Shown here: positions 43,184 to 52,313 of the stretch, in pieces | Layout: every line of letters starts with the position of its first letter | Numbering within the stretch: the first letter of the stretch is position 1 | DNA from: Gluconobacter sp. Dm-62 | GTDB lineage: Bacteria; Pseudomonadota; Alphaproteobacteria; Acetobacterales; Acetobacteraceae | Length of the DNA: 64,000 bases | NCBI RefSeq assembly: GCF_018256155.1 | Contig: NZ_JAERLY010000001.1 | Span: 1-64,000, forward strand | Reading direction: 5' to 3' | Position numbers and translations under genes: made by a program | Notes under the pieces: generated by a model | What the model saw: only the letters and a program-made list of their open reading frames with translations | Databases searched by the model: none | What the model was told of the DNA's origin: nothing

Positions 43184-44184
43184 GCTTCCGTCACGGCCGC
43201 AGAGACACATCTGAAACCGATATGGCCAAGAGAACTGTCAGGTGTCGTATGGGTCCGGGCAGAGTTACGATACCGGTTGCAATAAGAGTGATGGCACATA
43301 TGTGAGCCGCCCCGGATCACCCGGTCGGTTCCTTCTGGCGGCCCGGCGGGATTATGGCGCGTCAGAGCGTTCTCGGCCTGATGCCAGACGGGGCTCCAGA
43401 AATCGGAGCACCATTCCCACGTATTCCCCACCATGTTGTAAAGGCCGTACCCGTTGGGCGGAAATGCCGTGACGGGCGCTGTCGTCACATAGCCGTCTTC
43501 CTTGGTATTTTCTTCAGGGAAACGGCCCTGCCAGATGTTGCACTGATGCTCGCCATCAGGAAGAAGCTCGTTCCCCCAGGGATACCGGAAATTCTCCATC
43601 CGTCCGCGTGCCGCAATTTCCCATTCCGCTTCCGTCGGAAGGCGCTTGCCCACCCATGCTGCATAGGCCGCAGCATCATGCCACGACACATGCACGACGG
43701 GATGATCCTGCCGGGACGAGATGTGAGAGCCCGGTCCCTCCGGATGCCGCCATTGCGCGCCCCGGACAGGCAGCCACCAAGGCGTCTGCGGGACCGATCC
43801 GCGAAGACGGCGTTTTTTGCCCGTCGCCGTGGCCACGCCTTCAAAAACGAACGACCAGCCTTCGGTTTCAGCCTCCGTGACATAGCCCGTAGCCGCGACA
43901 AAGGCTGCGAACTTCTGGTTCGTCACGGCATATTTGTCGATCCAGAAGGCATCCACCTCAACAGACCTGACCGGCCCTTCTCCATCCGAAATGTGAATTT
44001 CGGAATCGTCCGCCCCAACCCGGTAAGCTCCGGCTCCGATCAGCGCCATGTCCTCGTAACCGGGAGCACGCACGGCAAGATTATCCTGAAGAACAGGAGC
44101 ACAGGCCACACGCGGATTCGATCGTACGGCCTGAGGAACGCAGCACGCTTTTTTCCTGTGGTCGGGAGCGGAACCAAGAGCCAT
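43180..44184 (-). CDS. Formylglycine-generating enzyme (sulfatase-modifying factor)
   Basis: 334 residues from the ATG at 44184; an in-frame ATG at 44310 gives an N terminus without family similarity. The C-terminal active site RGGSHMCHHSYCNRYRNSAR holds the two redox/copper cysteines (about 297 and 302) in the same spacing as human SUMF1 and actinobacterial FGE, followed by TPDSSLGHIGFRC. Other hallmarks: YAVTNQKFAAFV, HPVVHVSWHDAAAYAAW, RLPTEAEWEIAARG, YNMVGNTWEWCSDFW. It oxidises the signature cysteine of sulfatases to formylglycine using O2, in the cytoplasm before export. It heads the minus-strand operon with two sulfatases and could serve all five. Confidence 0.93.
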   Translation of the reverse strand: MALGSAPDHRKKACCVPQAVRSNPRVACAPVLQDNLAVRAPGYEDMALIGAGAYRVGADDSEIHISDGEGPVRSVEVDAFWIDKYAVTNQKFAAFVAATGYVTEAETEGWSFVFEGVATATGKKRRLRGSVPQTPWWLPVRGAQWRHPEGPGSHISSRQDHPVVHVSWHDAAAYAAWVGKRLPTEAEWEIAARGRMENFRYPWGNELLPDGEHQCNIWQGRFPEENTKEDGYVTTAPVTAFPPNGYGLYNMVGNTWEWCSDFWSPVWHQAENALTRHNPAGPPEGTDRVIRGGSHMCHHSYCNRYRNSARTHTTPDSSLGHIGFRCVSAAVTEA

Positions 44185-44453
44185 TGAACTGTTCCTGATA
44201 GTTTTATGATTTAAAAACCCTATACCATCGTTATTATAATCACAAATCCTGGCTCGACCACAATTTCCAACGCAGAAAAGAATGAGTTTTTTACCAGAAA
44301 ACCGGGACATCCTGACCCAGGATCAAGAATCCTGCGCAGGTCTGCTTGACGAAAAAAACCGAATCTATAATCAGTTTTGATAGTTGTTTTTATTAACAAC
44401 TAATATTTTTAGTTATATTGAACCATTCTTCATACTCCCAAAGGCTCGTGGTC
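44185..44453. promoter_or_regulatory. Divergent promoter, FGE operon / cysPTWA
   Basis: 269 bp. TAGTTGTT-tttatt-AACAACTA at 44381-44402 is a perfect 8-bp inverted repeat with a 6-nt centre, 52 bp before cysP; its middle (TTTTTATTAAC) resembles the site upstream of the SsuB-like operon. A second AT-rich stretch (about 44205-44240, GTTATTATAAT) is placed to be the FGE promoter. A CysB-type sulfur regulator is the natural candidate. Confidence 0.45.
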
Positions 44454-45482
44454 ATGAAAAACGTGTCGTCCCGCCGTTACGTCCTCAAAGGCACACTGGT
44501 TTTGGGAGCAGCCCTCATCGCAGGATCGGGCCTCTCTTCCGCGCGTGCAGCAGATTACAGGCTGCTGAACGTGTCCTACGATCCAACCCGCGAACTCTAT
44601 GGCGACATCAATCGTGCCTTCCCGGCTTTCTGGTCGAAAACCCACGCCGGAGACAGCATCGTCGTCACCTCGTCTCATGGTGGCTCCGGCGCGCAGGCAC
44701 GCTCGGTTCTCGAAGGCGCACCGGCCGACATCGTCACACTGGGCCTCGCATACGATATCGATATTCTTGCCCAGAACGGCCTTCTGGCCGCGAACTGGCA
44801 GACACGTCTGCCCCACAATTCGACGCCCTATACCAGCACGATCGTGTTTCTGGTGCGGAAGGGCAATCCGAAGAGCATTCACGACTGGCCGGATCTCATC
44901 CGCGATGGTGTCCAGGTCGTCACACCCAATCCCAAAACATCCGGCGGGGCACGCTGGAATTATCTGGCGGCCTGGGGCTGGGCACTTCGTCAGCCAGGGG
45001 GTAGCGAGCAAAGCGCAACAGCCTATCTCAAGGCCCTGTTTGCCCATGTTCCCGTCCTCGATACCGGCGCGCGCGGCGCCACCAACAGCTTCGTCCAGCG
45101 CGGTCTGGGCGATGTGCTGATCGCATGGGAAGATGAAGCCCTTCTGGCATCGCGCGATCTGGGACCGGACAAATTCGACATCGTCGTCCCGCCCCTCACC
45201 ATTCTCGCCGAACCTCCCGTCGCAACCGTGGACCGCAATATCCAGGAACACGGAACGGAAGCCATCTCCCGCGCCTATCTGGAATTCCTGTTCTCCCCTG
45301 AAGGACAGCGGATCGGCGCCAAACATTATTTCCGCCCCGTGGACCCGACCATCCAGGCGGAAACTGCCTCGGTCTTTCCGAAAACCACCACATTCGACGT
45401 CGCCAGTCTTGGCGGCTGGACACGTCTTCAGAAGGCGCATTTCTCGGATGGCGGCATTTTCGATCAGATCTACAGCCACTGA
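44454..45482 (+). CDS. cysP: Sulfate/thiosulfate-binding periplasmic protein
   Basis: 342 residues from the ATG at 44454; the in-frame ATG at 44418 adds 12 residues before the signal. Leader SSRRYVLKGTLVLGAALIAG resembles a Tat/Sec signal. The mature domain shows YDPTRELYGDINRAF, SHGGSGAQARSVLEG, VFLVRKGNPKSIHDWPDL and NPKTSGGARWNYLAAWGWA, the sulfate-contacting segments of Sbp/CysP. Sbp and CysP cannot be told apart with certainty; the symbol is by operon position. It leads a complete cysPTWA operon. Confidence 0.9.
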   Translation: MKNVSSRRYVLKGTLVLGAALIAGSGLSSARAADYRLLNVSYDPTRELYGDINRAFPAFWSKTHAGDSIVVTSSHGGSGAQARSVLEGAPADIVTLGLAYDIDILAQNGLLAANWQTRLPHNSTPYTSTIVFLVRKGNPKSIHDWPDLIRDGVQVVTPNPKTSGGARWNYLAAWGWALRQPGGSEQSATAYLKALFAHVPVLDTGARGATNSFVQRGLGDVLIAWEDEALLASRDLGPDKFDIVVPPLTILAEPPVATVDRNIQEHGTEAISRAYLEFLFSPEGQRIGAKHYFRPVDPTIQAETASVFPKTTTFDVASLGGWTRLQKAHFSDGGIFDQIYSH

Positions 45483-45484
45483 CT

Positions 45485-46348
45485 GTGAAACCGCTGACCG
45501 TGACAGTCCTGCGGCCCACCCGGCGCCATACCCTGCCGGGATTTTCCCTGTCGCTGGGGCTGACACTGCTCTGGACCGGACTGATTGTCGTTCTTCCACT
45601 CACGGCGCTGCTTTTCCGGCCATGGCATAACGGCGCGGGCACGATGATCCATGCGCTGTACGACGCCCGCATGCACGCCGCTCTCCGGGTCAGCTTCACA
45701 TGCGCCCTGCTGGCCGTTCTCATCGATCTGCCCATCGGGCTACTGCTGGCCTGGACCCTCGTCCGCTACCGTCCGCCCGGCCATCGCGTGGTGGACGCGA
45801 TGATCGATCTTCCGTTCGCCATTCCCACGGCTGTTACAGGTATCGCTCTGGCGACCCTTTACGGGCCCAACGGCTGGATCGGCTCCATTTCAAGCCAGTG
45901 GGGCCTGAAGCTTGCTTTCAGTCCCGCCGGGATTGTCATTGCGCTGACCTTCATCGGGCTGCCCTTCATCGTACGCTCCATCGAGCCCGTCCTGCGTAGC
46001 TTTCCCAAAGACGTCGAAGAAGCTGCCTTCCTGCTGGGCGCCTCAGGATGGCAGCGCTTCCGCCTCATCCTGCTCCCCACACTTGCGCCCGCCTTGCTGA
46101 GTGGCGTAGGCCTCGCCTTTGCGCGCGGCGTCGGAGAATACGGCTCCGTGATCTTCATTGCCGGCAACCAGCCCTTCCATAGCGAGGTCGCTCCCTTGCT
46201 GATCGTCATGCGGCTTCAGGAATTCAACTATGACGGCGCAACCTCGATCGCCCTGATCCTGCTCGTCATCGCCCTGCTCTGCCTTGTCGCAGTCAGCCGT
46301 CTTCGGCGCTCCGTATCCTCGGGACTGGTCCGTGAGGACGGCGCATGA
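45485..46348 (+). CDS. cysT: Sulfate/thiosulfate ABC transporter permease CysT
   Basis: 287 residues from a GTG at 45485, 2 bp after cysP. Six membrane segments with the permease loop EEAAFLLGASGWQRFRLILLP, and FARGVGEYGSVIFIAGN, typical of CysT/CysU. It pairs with CysW and CysA, overlapping cysW by 4 bp. Confidence 0.93.
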   Translation: MKPLTVTVLRPTRRHTLPGFSLSLGLTLLWTGLIVVLPLTALLFRPWHNGAGTMIHALYDARMHAALRVSFTCALLAVLIDLPIGLLLAWTLVRYRPPGHRVVDAMIDLPFAIPTAVTGIALATLYGPNGWIGSISSQWGLKLAFSPAGIVIALTFIGLPFIVRSIEPVLRSFPKDVEEAAFLLGASGWQRFRLILLPTLAPALLSGVGLAFARGVGEYGSVIFIAGNQPFHSEVAPLLIVMRLQEFNYDGATSIALILLVIALLCLVAVSRLRRSVSSGLVREDGA

Positions 46349-47163
46349 ACGACCAGCCTTCGAAGACGATCTCCATTCTCCTGACCCTTCTCAGCTACGG
46401 TGCGGTCGTCCTCCTGATCGTCCTGCCCGTTGTCCTGATCCTTCACGAAGCCCTGCGTCAGGGCGTTCATGCAGCTCTTGAAACGCTGAAAGACCCGGAA
46501 GCCCGTTCCGCCATCCGGCTGACGGTCTATGTCACGGCACTGGTGACCGTCATCAACACGGCGGGCGGGATCGCCGCGGCCTGGACACTGACGAAATACG
46601 ATTTCCGCGGGTCCCGCTTTCTGGTCAGCCTGATCGAACTTCCCATCAGCGTTTCCCCCGTCATCGCAGGCCTCATCTGGCTTCTGCTTTTCGGCCGACA
46701 GGGGTGGTGGGGCACCTGGCTGGCTCATCACGGCGTCCATATCGCCTTCGCCGTTCCCGGTATTGTTCTCGCAACGCTCTTCGTGACCTTCCCCTACGTG
46801 ACCCGCACTCTCATGCCCTATATGGAACAGCAGGGCCGGGCCACCGAGGAGGCTGCCTTCCTGCTTGGCGCAGGCTTCTGGAGAACCCTGATCCGCGTCA
46901 CACTACCAGACGCAGGCTGGGCCCTTCTTTCAGGAATTCTTCTCACAACCGCCCGCGCCATGGGCGAATTCGGAGCAGTCGCCGTTATTTCCGGACATAT
47001 CCCGGGCGTCACCGAGACAATGCCGCTCCATATTGAGACCCTTTATAACGGTTATCAGTCCGTAGCAGCCTTCGCGATGGCAGCCCTTCTTGTTCTTTTC
47101 GCTATGACAACGGTCCTGATCCGTATGTTTCTCGAGCGTTCTTTCAGAAAACAGCACCTATGA
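46345..47163 (+). CDS. cysW: Sulfate/thiosulfate ABC transporter permease CysW
   Basis: 272 residues with six membrane segments, the EAA loop EEAAFLLGAGFWRTLIRVTLP and TTARAMGEFGAVAVISGHI, typical CysW. It overlaps both neighbours by 4 bp (ATGA). It forms the second half of the sulfate channel. Confidence 0.93.
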   Translation: MNDQPSKTISILLTLLSYGAVVLLIVLPVVLILHEALRQGVHAALETLKDPEARSAIRLTVYVTALVTVINTAGGIAAAWTLTKYDFRGSRFLVSLIELPISVSPVIAGLIWLLLFGRQGWWGTWLAHHGVHIAFAVPGIVLATLFVTFPYVTRTLMPYMEQQGRATEEAAFLLGAGFWRTLIRVTLPDAGWALLSGILLTTARAMGEFGAVAVISGHIPGVTETMPLHIETLYNGYQSVAAFAMAALLVLFAMTTVLIRMFLERSFRKQHL

Positions 47164-48194
47164 GCATTACCCTTAAAGACTTCACGCAATACGCGCCCCG
47201 GTCCTCGCGCAAGCTGCTCGATGATATTGCCCTGACCGTCGAAGACCGTTCGTTCGTTGCCCTGGTCGGACCATCCGGAGCCGGGAAAACCACCCTGCTC
47301 AGAGCCATTGCAGGCCTTTCCTCCCATTCAGAAGGTACGCTTCTGATCGACGGCATCCCCATCCACGATCGCCCCGTACAGGACCGGGGCATCGGGTTTG
47401 TCTTTCAGAACTATGCCCTGTTCCGGCACATGACCGTGGCCCGTAATATTGCGTTCGGCCTTGATGTCCTGCCACGCTCGCGGCGACCCGATCCTGCGTC
47501 CATCCAGCACCGCGTTACCGAACTTCTGGATCTCATCCAGCTTCCCCATCTTGCAAAAGCCTATCCGGACCAGCTTTCCGGCGGCCAGAGACAGCGCGTG
47601 GCCCTCGCCCGTGCACTGGCAACCGGCCCCAGACTTCTCCTGCTGGATGAACCTTTCGGTGCCCTGGACCCTCTGGTCCGCCGTGATATCCGCCGCTGGC
47701 TCCGCGACCTGCACGAGCGGATGAATCTGACAACCATTCTGGTTACCCATGACCATGAAGAAGCCATGGATGTCGCAGACACTCTGGTTGTGATGCAGGA
47801 AGGCCGCATCGTTCAAGCTGCCGACAGCGCGACCCTGAACGCGACACCCGCAACGCCCTTCGTCATGGAGTTCCTTGGCGAAACACTCAAATTCCCGGGG
47901 ATCCTCAAAGCAGGCCGGTTCATCCCGGACAATCAGGACGTTGCTCCGTTTCCTTTTGAGGGCATTGACGGTCGCGCCACCGTGCTTATTCGTCCCCATA
48001 AGGTTGCTCTTGTCGCTTTGACTGGAAACGCATCAGTGGAAAGACGCCCTGACTCTCCTAACGGTCTTTTCCGTTATCGCGTCCTCACAAATTCCGGGGA
48101 TTTCGAAGTAACCAGCCCAACACAGCTCTCTTCAGAAGAACTTCAGAATGTGCATATCCAAATAAGTCGTGGAAAAGTCTTTTATGAGCCCTGA
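47160..48194 (+). CDS. cysA: Sulfate/thiosulfate ABC transporter ATPase CysA
   Basis: 344 residues. Walker [18 protein letters not shown] near 39, signature LSGGQRQRVALARAL near 138, Walker B LLLLDEPFGALD near 158, and a C-terminal TOBE-like region (about 260-344: ATVLIRPHKVALV). This is the expected CysA architecture. Last gene of the cys operon. Confidence 0.94.
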   Translation: MSITLKDFTQYAPRSSRKLLDDIALTVEDRSFVALVGPSGAGKTTLLRAIAGLSSHSEGTLLIDGIPIHDRPVQDRGIGFVFQNYALFRHMTVARNIAFGLDVLPRSRRPDPASIQHRVTELLDLIQLPHLAKAYPDQLSGGQRQRVALARALATGPRLLLLDEPFGALDPLVRRDIRRWLRDLHERMNLTTILVTHDHEEAMDVADTLVVMQEGRIVQAADSATLNATPATPFVMEFLGETLKFPGILKAGRFIPDNQDVAPFPFEGIDGRATVLIRPHKVALVALTGNASVERRPDSPNGLFRYRVLTNSGDFEVTSPTQLSSEELQNVHIQISRGKVFYEP

Positions 48195-48394
48195 GGCACA
48201 TAAACAGGTACAGCGATTAAATTAAGATGGAAGGCAGCCCACGAGAACAAGGGCCTGAGCTGCTCTCGTGCCGACGCTGCGTAAATCCTGCCCCGGCACA
48301 TGGCGCTTTTGTTTTATTAAAGTCGTCCAAGGCGGGAATTGTATGTAAGAGACGCGGCCCTATGCAGTTGCATGGGGCCGCGGCAGCAAGCTTA
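48195..48394. terminator. Convergent gap with strong hairpins, cysA / TonB receptor
   Basis: 200 bp without a gene. CACGAGA ... TCTCGTG forms a 7-bp stem at about 48240-48272. CGCGGCCC-tATGCA-gt-TGCATg-GGGCCGCG (48353-48382) is an exceptionally stable GC stem extended by a second stem, 12 bp from the TonB receptor stop. Either could end transcription from both sides. Confidence 0.6.
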
Positions 48395-51300
48395 TCAGAA
48401 ATGAACGCCAGCCTGTAACTGGAACGCACGGCCAAGGATCACATCATAGTACCGGGCCAACCCAACCGTTCCGACATCTTTGGGCAGGGCATTAAACACG
48501 TTGTTCATCATGAAGTTAACATTGAAGTTCTTCGTGATTTTATAGCCGATCGTCGTATTGAAGTAGAAAAAGTCCTGCCTGCTGTTATCTGTTTCTGCGT
48601 ATTCACCTGCAGTCACGTTAAATTTGGACGGACCGTAGTAAATTGTCTGCCACTGGACGAACAGCGGACCACGGATATAATTAAGGTTAGCCGTAAAAGA
48701 ATCTTTCGGGGAGCTGGTGCTTCCCACTTCAGGATAAGTCGTCCCCAGGAAAGTCTGAGTATTCTTGACGTAATGGTTGTAATTTACGCCGAGGTCGAGG
48801 GCACCCCAATTCTCAAACCGCTTTCCAAAGCGCCGAAGAGGAAGATAATACTTCAACGATCCTTCAAGCGCCTGCATGTGCTGGTTCGCGATGTTCACGA
48901 ACCCTTCCTCATACCCTGTGACCTGATGCGTGCTTGGATCGCGAGTGAACATTTCGCAATACGCATTGGGGAATGATTTGGAATCGTAACAGGCGCTCAT
49001 GATGTCGCTGATCCCCAGATCCATGATCTCGTTGCTGATTTTGACGTCAACAAACGATGCATCGAGCTGAAGCCCCGGCACAAAATGCGGCACAAAATGG
49101 AACGATCCCGTATAGCTGTGAGAAACCTCGTTCTTCAGGCGGGAGTTTCCACCGTCCGATCCATAAATACCGTAATTGACGATATCTGAAACGAAGCCGG
49201 ACGGAATGCCCTGTTTTGCACAGTTTGCCGCACGAATGGCCGGGTTTGGACCCGATGCAATGTCTTCTGCCGCGCAGGGATCGCTGGCCATGTTGTTCAC
49301 GCGGCTCTTGGGAGAGAACAGCTCGGTGACTGAAGGGTTTCGGACTGACTGAGCGTAATTTCCGCTAAATCCAAAGTCTCTCGTAGGCCACCAGCTACCA
49401 CCAAACATGTACGTCCAGTAGCTGCCTGTCATGCTGTTATAGATATATCGCCCATTCGCCGTTGCCGAAATGTTGTATGCTCCCGGAACATGCATCGCGG
49501 GAGAGACAATGGGAACATCCAGTTCTCCAAAGGCTTCATGCGTTCCATAAGCGCCATAGGTATTCGGAACGGGGATCTCATCGCCATACTGGCGAACGCT
49601 ACCGTCAGCCAGGTTTTCACCATTCAGGATGGAGCCTGCATTGAAGTCATAGGACTCCCGACGGTGCTCATAGCCCAGATCCCAGCGAATATCACCGGCA
49701 GGCAGTCTGGCGATCGTGCTGTGCATTTCTGCCTGAATGTCGAACTGGGTGTTCTTGTTCTTGGGATTGACCACGGATGTAATGTAATTGAGTGCCGCAG
49801 GGGTTTCCTGGCCACGCCCAAACACGTTCAGTGGTGCACAGGTTTCACTACGGGTCTTGGCCGTCGAGTTGGTATAGCCGGGCGCGCAGCCAATCGTTCC
49901 ATCAGGCAATGTCACAGCGTCCAGAGCGTTGATAAGGTTGTTCGTATCAACCATCAGGGTCTGGGTATCGCTCAGATATGCGCTGTATTCACCCTTCACA
50001 CTCCAGTCAAAGTGTCGGCCCACAGCGTTAAAATCACCATTAAGTCCGCCCTGGAAACGATACATCTGGTTGGTGGTTGTAAATGCACCTTCGCCAAAAT
50101 CCTGATTGGCACGCGTCAGATAGAACGTATCTGTTGGCTGTCCGGAGGCTTTCAGCGCATTCACGATCGTTGAACGCTCTGACGACGTCAGGAACGGATT
50201 TGACGTGCTTAGAACCAGATTTCCGTTAACGTAACTTTCCGGACTTGCATCGAAGTTGGCCCTTGTTAGCGGAGAACCTTCAAAGGTCGCAGAATAATAG
50301 AGCCCCTGATTAACAGAGCTTTTGGCTTGCCCCCTCTGATACCACCCCTGCCACGTAGCATGTAAATGATCGGTAAAATCATAATGCCCCAAAGTCGTCA
50401 GGTTCAGGGATTGCTGCGGTGTATATAGCTGGTCGTAATCTTCGAAAGACAGACCATTACCGCCGGCAGTATAGTAATTGCTGCGCGTAACCGTGCCGGT
50501 TAGAGGTACGAGAGATTTTCCGTCCTGGCTGAACTGCAACACACCTCCGCCTGCTGCTGCGATACCACCGGATGCGACACCGAAGGTAGAGGGATTGAGG
50601 TTTCCGTTGACCAGCGGAATACCCGTTGCGCTAAGCTGACTGAAACGCTCATTCCGGGTCAGAACATAGTAGTATGGAGAGTCGCTTGTCTTTGCCGGCC
50701 AGAGATATGTCTCTGCACCACTTCCGATAGTATTCCGGCGATCATTGTAAACAAGGCCGTCAGCATTTCGATATTCGACATCGAATACGATTCCACCCTT
50801 GTCGTGATCAAAGCTGGTTCCGTATTTCAGGTAGATTTTTTCTTTTCCACCATCCAGATGCTGCGTCCAGTCACCCTGGGCATTGAAGTCCACGCCCTTG
50901 AAATGATCATCAAGCTGGTAGTTAACGACGCCCGCCACAGCATCGGCACCATATGCTGCACCGGCACCACCGTATCGCGTATCAACTTTCTTCACGAGGG
51001 ATGTAGGAATGGTGCCGACATCGACCTGCGAACCACTCCCCGCACCATAGAGCGATGCCGTAGCACCGCCGACCATGCGCATCCCGTCGACGAGCGTCAA
51101 AGTCCGCTGGTCTCCCAGGGCAAGCAACCCGCTGAATGTCTGTCCTGCACCCCATGATCCCTGACCACCAATCGGGCTGTTGGATGGTACCGAAAATGCC
51201 GGATTTTCGCGCAGCAGAGCCAGTCCAAGGTTGGAATAGCCACGAGCCCGCAACTGGGTTGCGTCCAGCGTTGTCCCTGCGGTTACATCGCTGAGGCGGG

Positions 51301-51628
51301 TCTGCGAAAGCCGGGTGCCCGTAACAGTAATTTCTTCGCTATGCAGAGCGGAAGCAGAAGACGATGCCTGAGAGAGTGTGGCGGATTTCTGAACTGCGAC
51401 CTGCGGCTGCGTAGCCGGCGATGATGCCGTTGCAGCCGTTACCGTATGAGAATCGGTAACTTTTCGTACTGTTTTCTTCTTATGCTTTGAAGATTTCACC
51501 GTTCCATGACGCGGGGAGTCAGAACTCGCGGCGGATGCACCATCAATGTTCCAGCCAGAGACCGTCATTGCAGCCCCAATCAACAGCACCGCTCTTAATC
51601 TCGGCTTGGATGGAAGGCCCGTACACAT
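48395..51628 (-). CDS. Large TonB-dependent receptor
   Basis: About 1077 residues from the ATG at 51628, which has AGGGAG nine bases upstream; an ATG two codons earlier (51634) is only 3 bases from it. A signal peptide (PSKPRLRAVLLIGAAMTVSG) is followed by a Lys/Thr/Ala-rich linker and the plug: EEITVTGTRLSQ, LALLRENPAFSVPSN, RTLTLVDGMRMVGG and YGADAVAGVVNYQLD. The barrel is long and ends in GRAFQLQAGVHF. It resembles the large (TIGR01782-like) proteobacterial receptors. Neighbouring cysPTWA and the LysR gene give no clear substrate; a sulfated or organosulfur ligand is possible. Confidence 0.87.
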   Translation of the reverse strand: MCTGLPSKPRLRAVLLIGAAMTVSGWNIDGASAASSDSPRHGTVKSSKHKKKTVRKVTDSHTVTAATASSPATQPQVAVQKSATLSQASSSASALHSEEITVTGTRLSQTRLSDVTAGTTLDATQLRARGYSNLGLALLRENPAFSVPSNSPIGGQGSWGAGQTFSGLLALGDQRTLTLVDGMRMVGGATASLYGAGSGSQVDVGTIPTSLVKKVDTRYGGAGAAYGADAVAGVVNYQLDDHFKGVDFNAQGDWTQHLDGGKEKIYLKYGTSFDHDKGGIVFDVEYRNADGLVYNDRRNTIGSGAETYLWPAKTSDSPYYYVLTRNERFSQLSATGIPLVNGNLNPSTFGVASGGIAAAGGGVLQFSQDGKSLVPLTGTVTRSNYYTAGGNGLSFEDYDQLYTPQQSLNLTTLGHYDFTDHLHATWQGWYQRGQAKSSVNQGLYYSATFEGSPLTRANFDASPESYVNGNLVLSTSNPFLTSSERSTIVNALKASGQPTDTFYLTRANQDFGEGAFTTTNQMYRFQGGLNGDFNAVGRHFDWSVKGEYSAYLSDTQTLMVDTNNLINALDAVTLPDGTIGCAPGYTNSTAKTRSETCAPLNVFGRGQETPAALNYITSVVNPKNKNTQFDIQAEMHSTIARLPAGDIRWDLGYEHRRESYDFNAGSILNGENLADGSVRQYGDEIPVPNTYGAYGTHEAFGELDVPIVSPAMHVPGAYNISATANGRYIYNSMTGSYWTYMFGGSWWPTRDFGFSGNYAQSVRNPSVTELFSPKSRVNNMASDPCAAEDIASGPNPAIRAANCAKQGIPSGFVSDIVNYGIYGSDGGNSRLKNEVSHSYTGSFHFVPHFVPGLQLDASFVDVKISNEIMDLGISDIMSACYDSKSFPNAYCEMFTRDPSTHQVTGYEEGFVNIANQHMQALEGSLKYYLPLRRFGKRFENWGALDLGVNYNHYVKNTQTFLGTTYPEVGSTSSPKDSFTANLNYIRGPLFVQWQTIYYGPSKFNVTAGEYAETDNSRQDFFYFNTTIGYKITKNFNVNFMMNNVFNALPKDVGTVGLARYYDVILGRAFQLQAGVHF

Positions 51629-51634
51629 GTCCAT

Positions 51635-52313
51635 AAACTCCCTAGTGCGCCACGGTGGCCGCAGGCAATGTTTTTGCCGCAGGAACGATTCCACCCCGCT
51701 TTATTACGATCTCATTTCGAGTTTCCTTTTGTCTATTTCCAAAACGTTCAGACAAATTAACCTACGGTATGTATCCATTGAAACGCACTTCAGAAGCGCT
51801 GCTCTTCAAAATCGAAAACTCGGTGAAACCGGGTTGGATAGATGAAGCGATCATTCGGTTTTCGTATCGGCTGCCGTCGATACAAGGCAGCTATGGAAGC
51901 CGGACTGATTGTCGAGAAACCAAGCATTTGAGTGTTACAGCACCAGTGCGCAGCTCTGACTTTCAACAGGCACAAAATCTGTTTCAGACTGCGCAGCAAC
52001 GGAATTGAGATCCTCCTCCGGCAGGAGGGTCCTGCATTCGCAGGGTCTCTCAAAGCTCCTCAGACAAGAGACAAAAAATACGAACGGGCTGAAGATACCG
52101 TTTGATGTCTTCGATCCAGCCTCCGTGGCGTTACGTCCACTTGGTTTCCCATAGGCATGAGGGGTAATGCTTTGTTCTGCACAAGATATGCATGAACGCA
52201 TTTTTTTATTGCAGGCCCGTGATGACAGTGTTCTCATACAATCTGGTTAGTTAATTTATATATTAAACTATTATATGTGGTTTAATATTGGTGTTTTGTG
52301 AGGCCCGTTAGCA
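51635..52313. other. 679-bp intergenic region, no convincing gene
   Basis: Separates the TonB receptor and the LysR gene, transcribed away from each other. Short open frames occur on both strands but none has a signal, family motif or good ribosome site. It contains CCTCCT-ccggc-AGGAGG (52012-52028), a small hairpin. The AT-rich stretch 52240-52295 (with ATTTATATATTAAACTATTATATG) must hold the LysR promoter. The middle may be decayed sequence. Confidence 0.5.

Noticed and set aside
51655-52008. 117-codon open frame in the gap before the LysR gene
   Set aside because: No signal peptide, motif, ribosome site or similarity that I recognise; not enough to call a gene.
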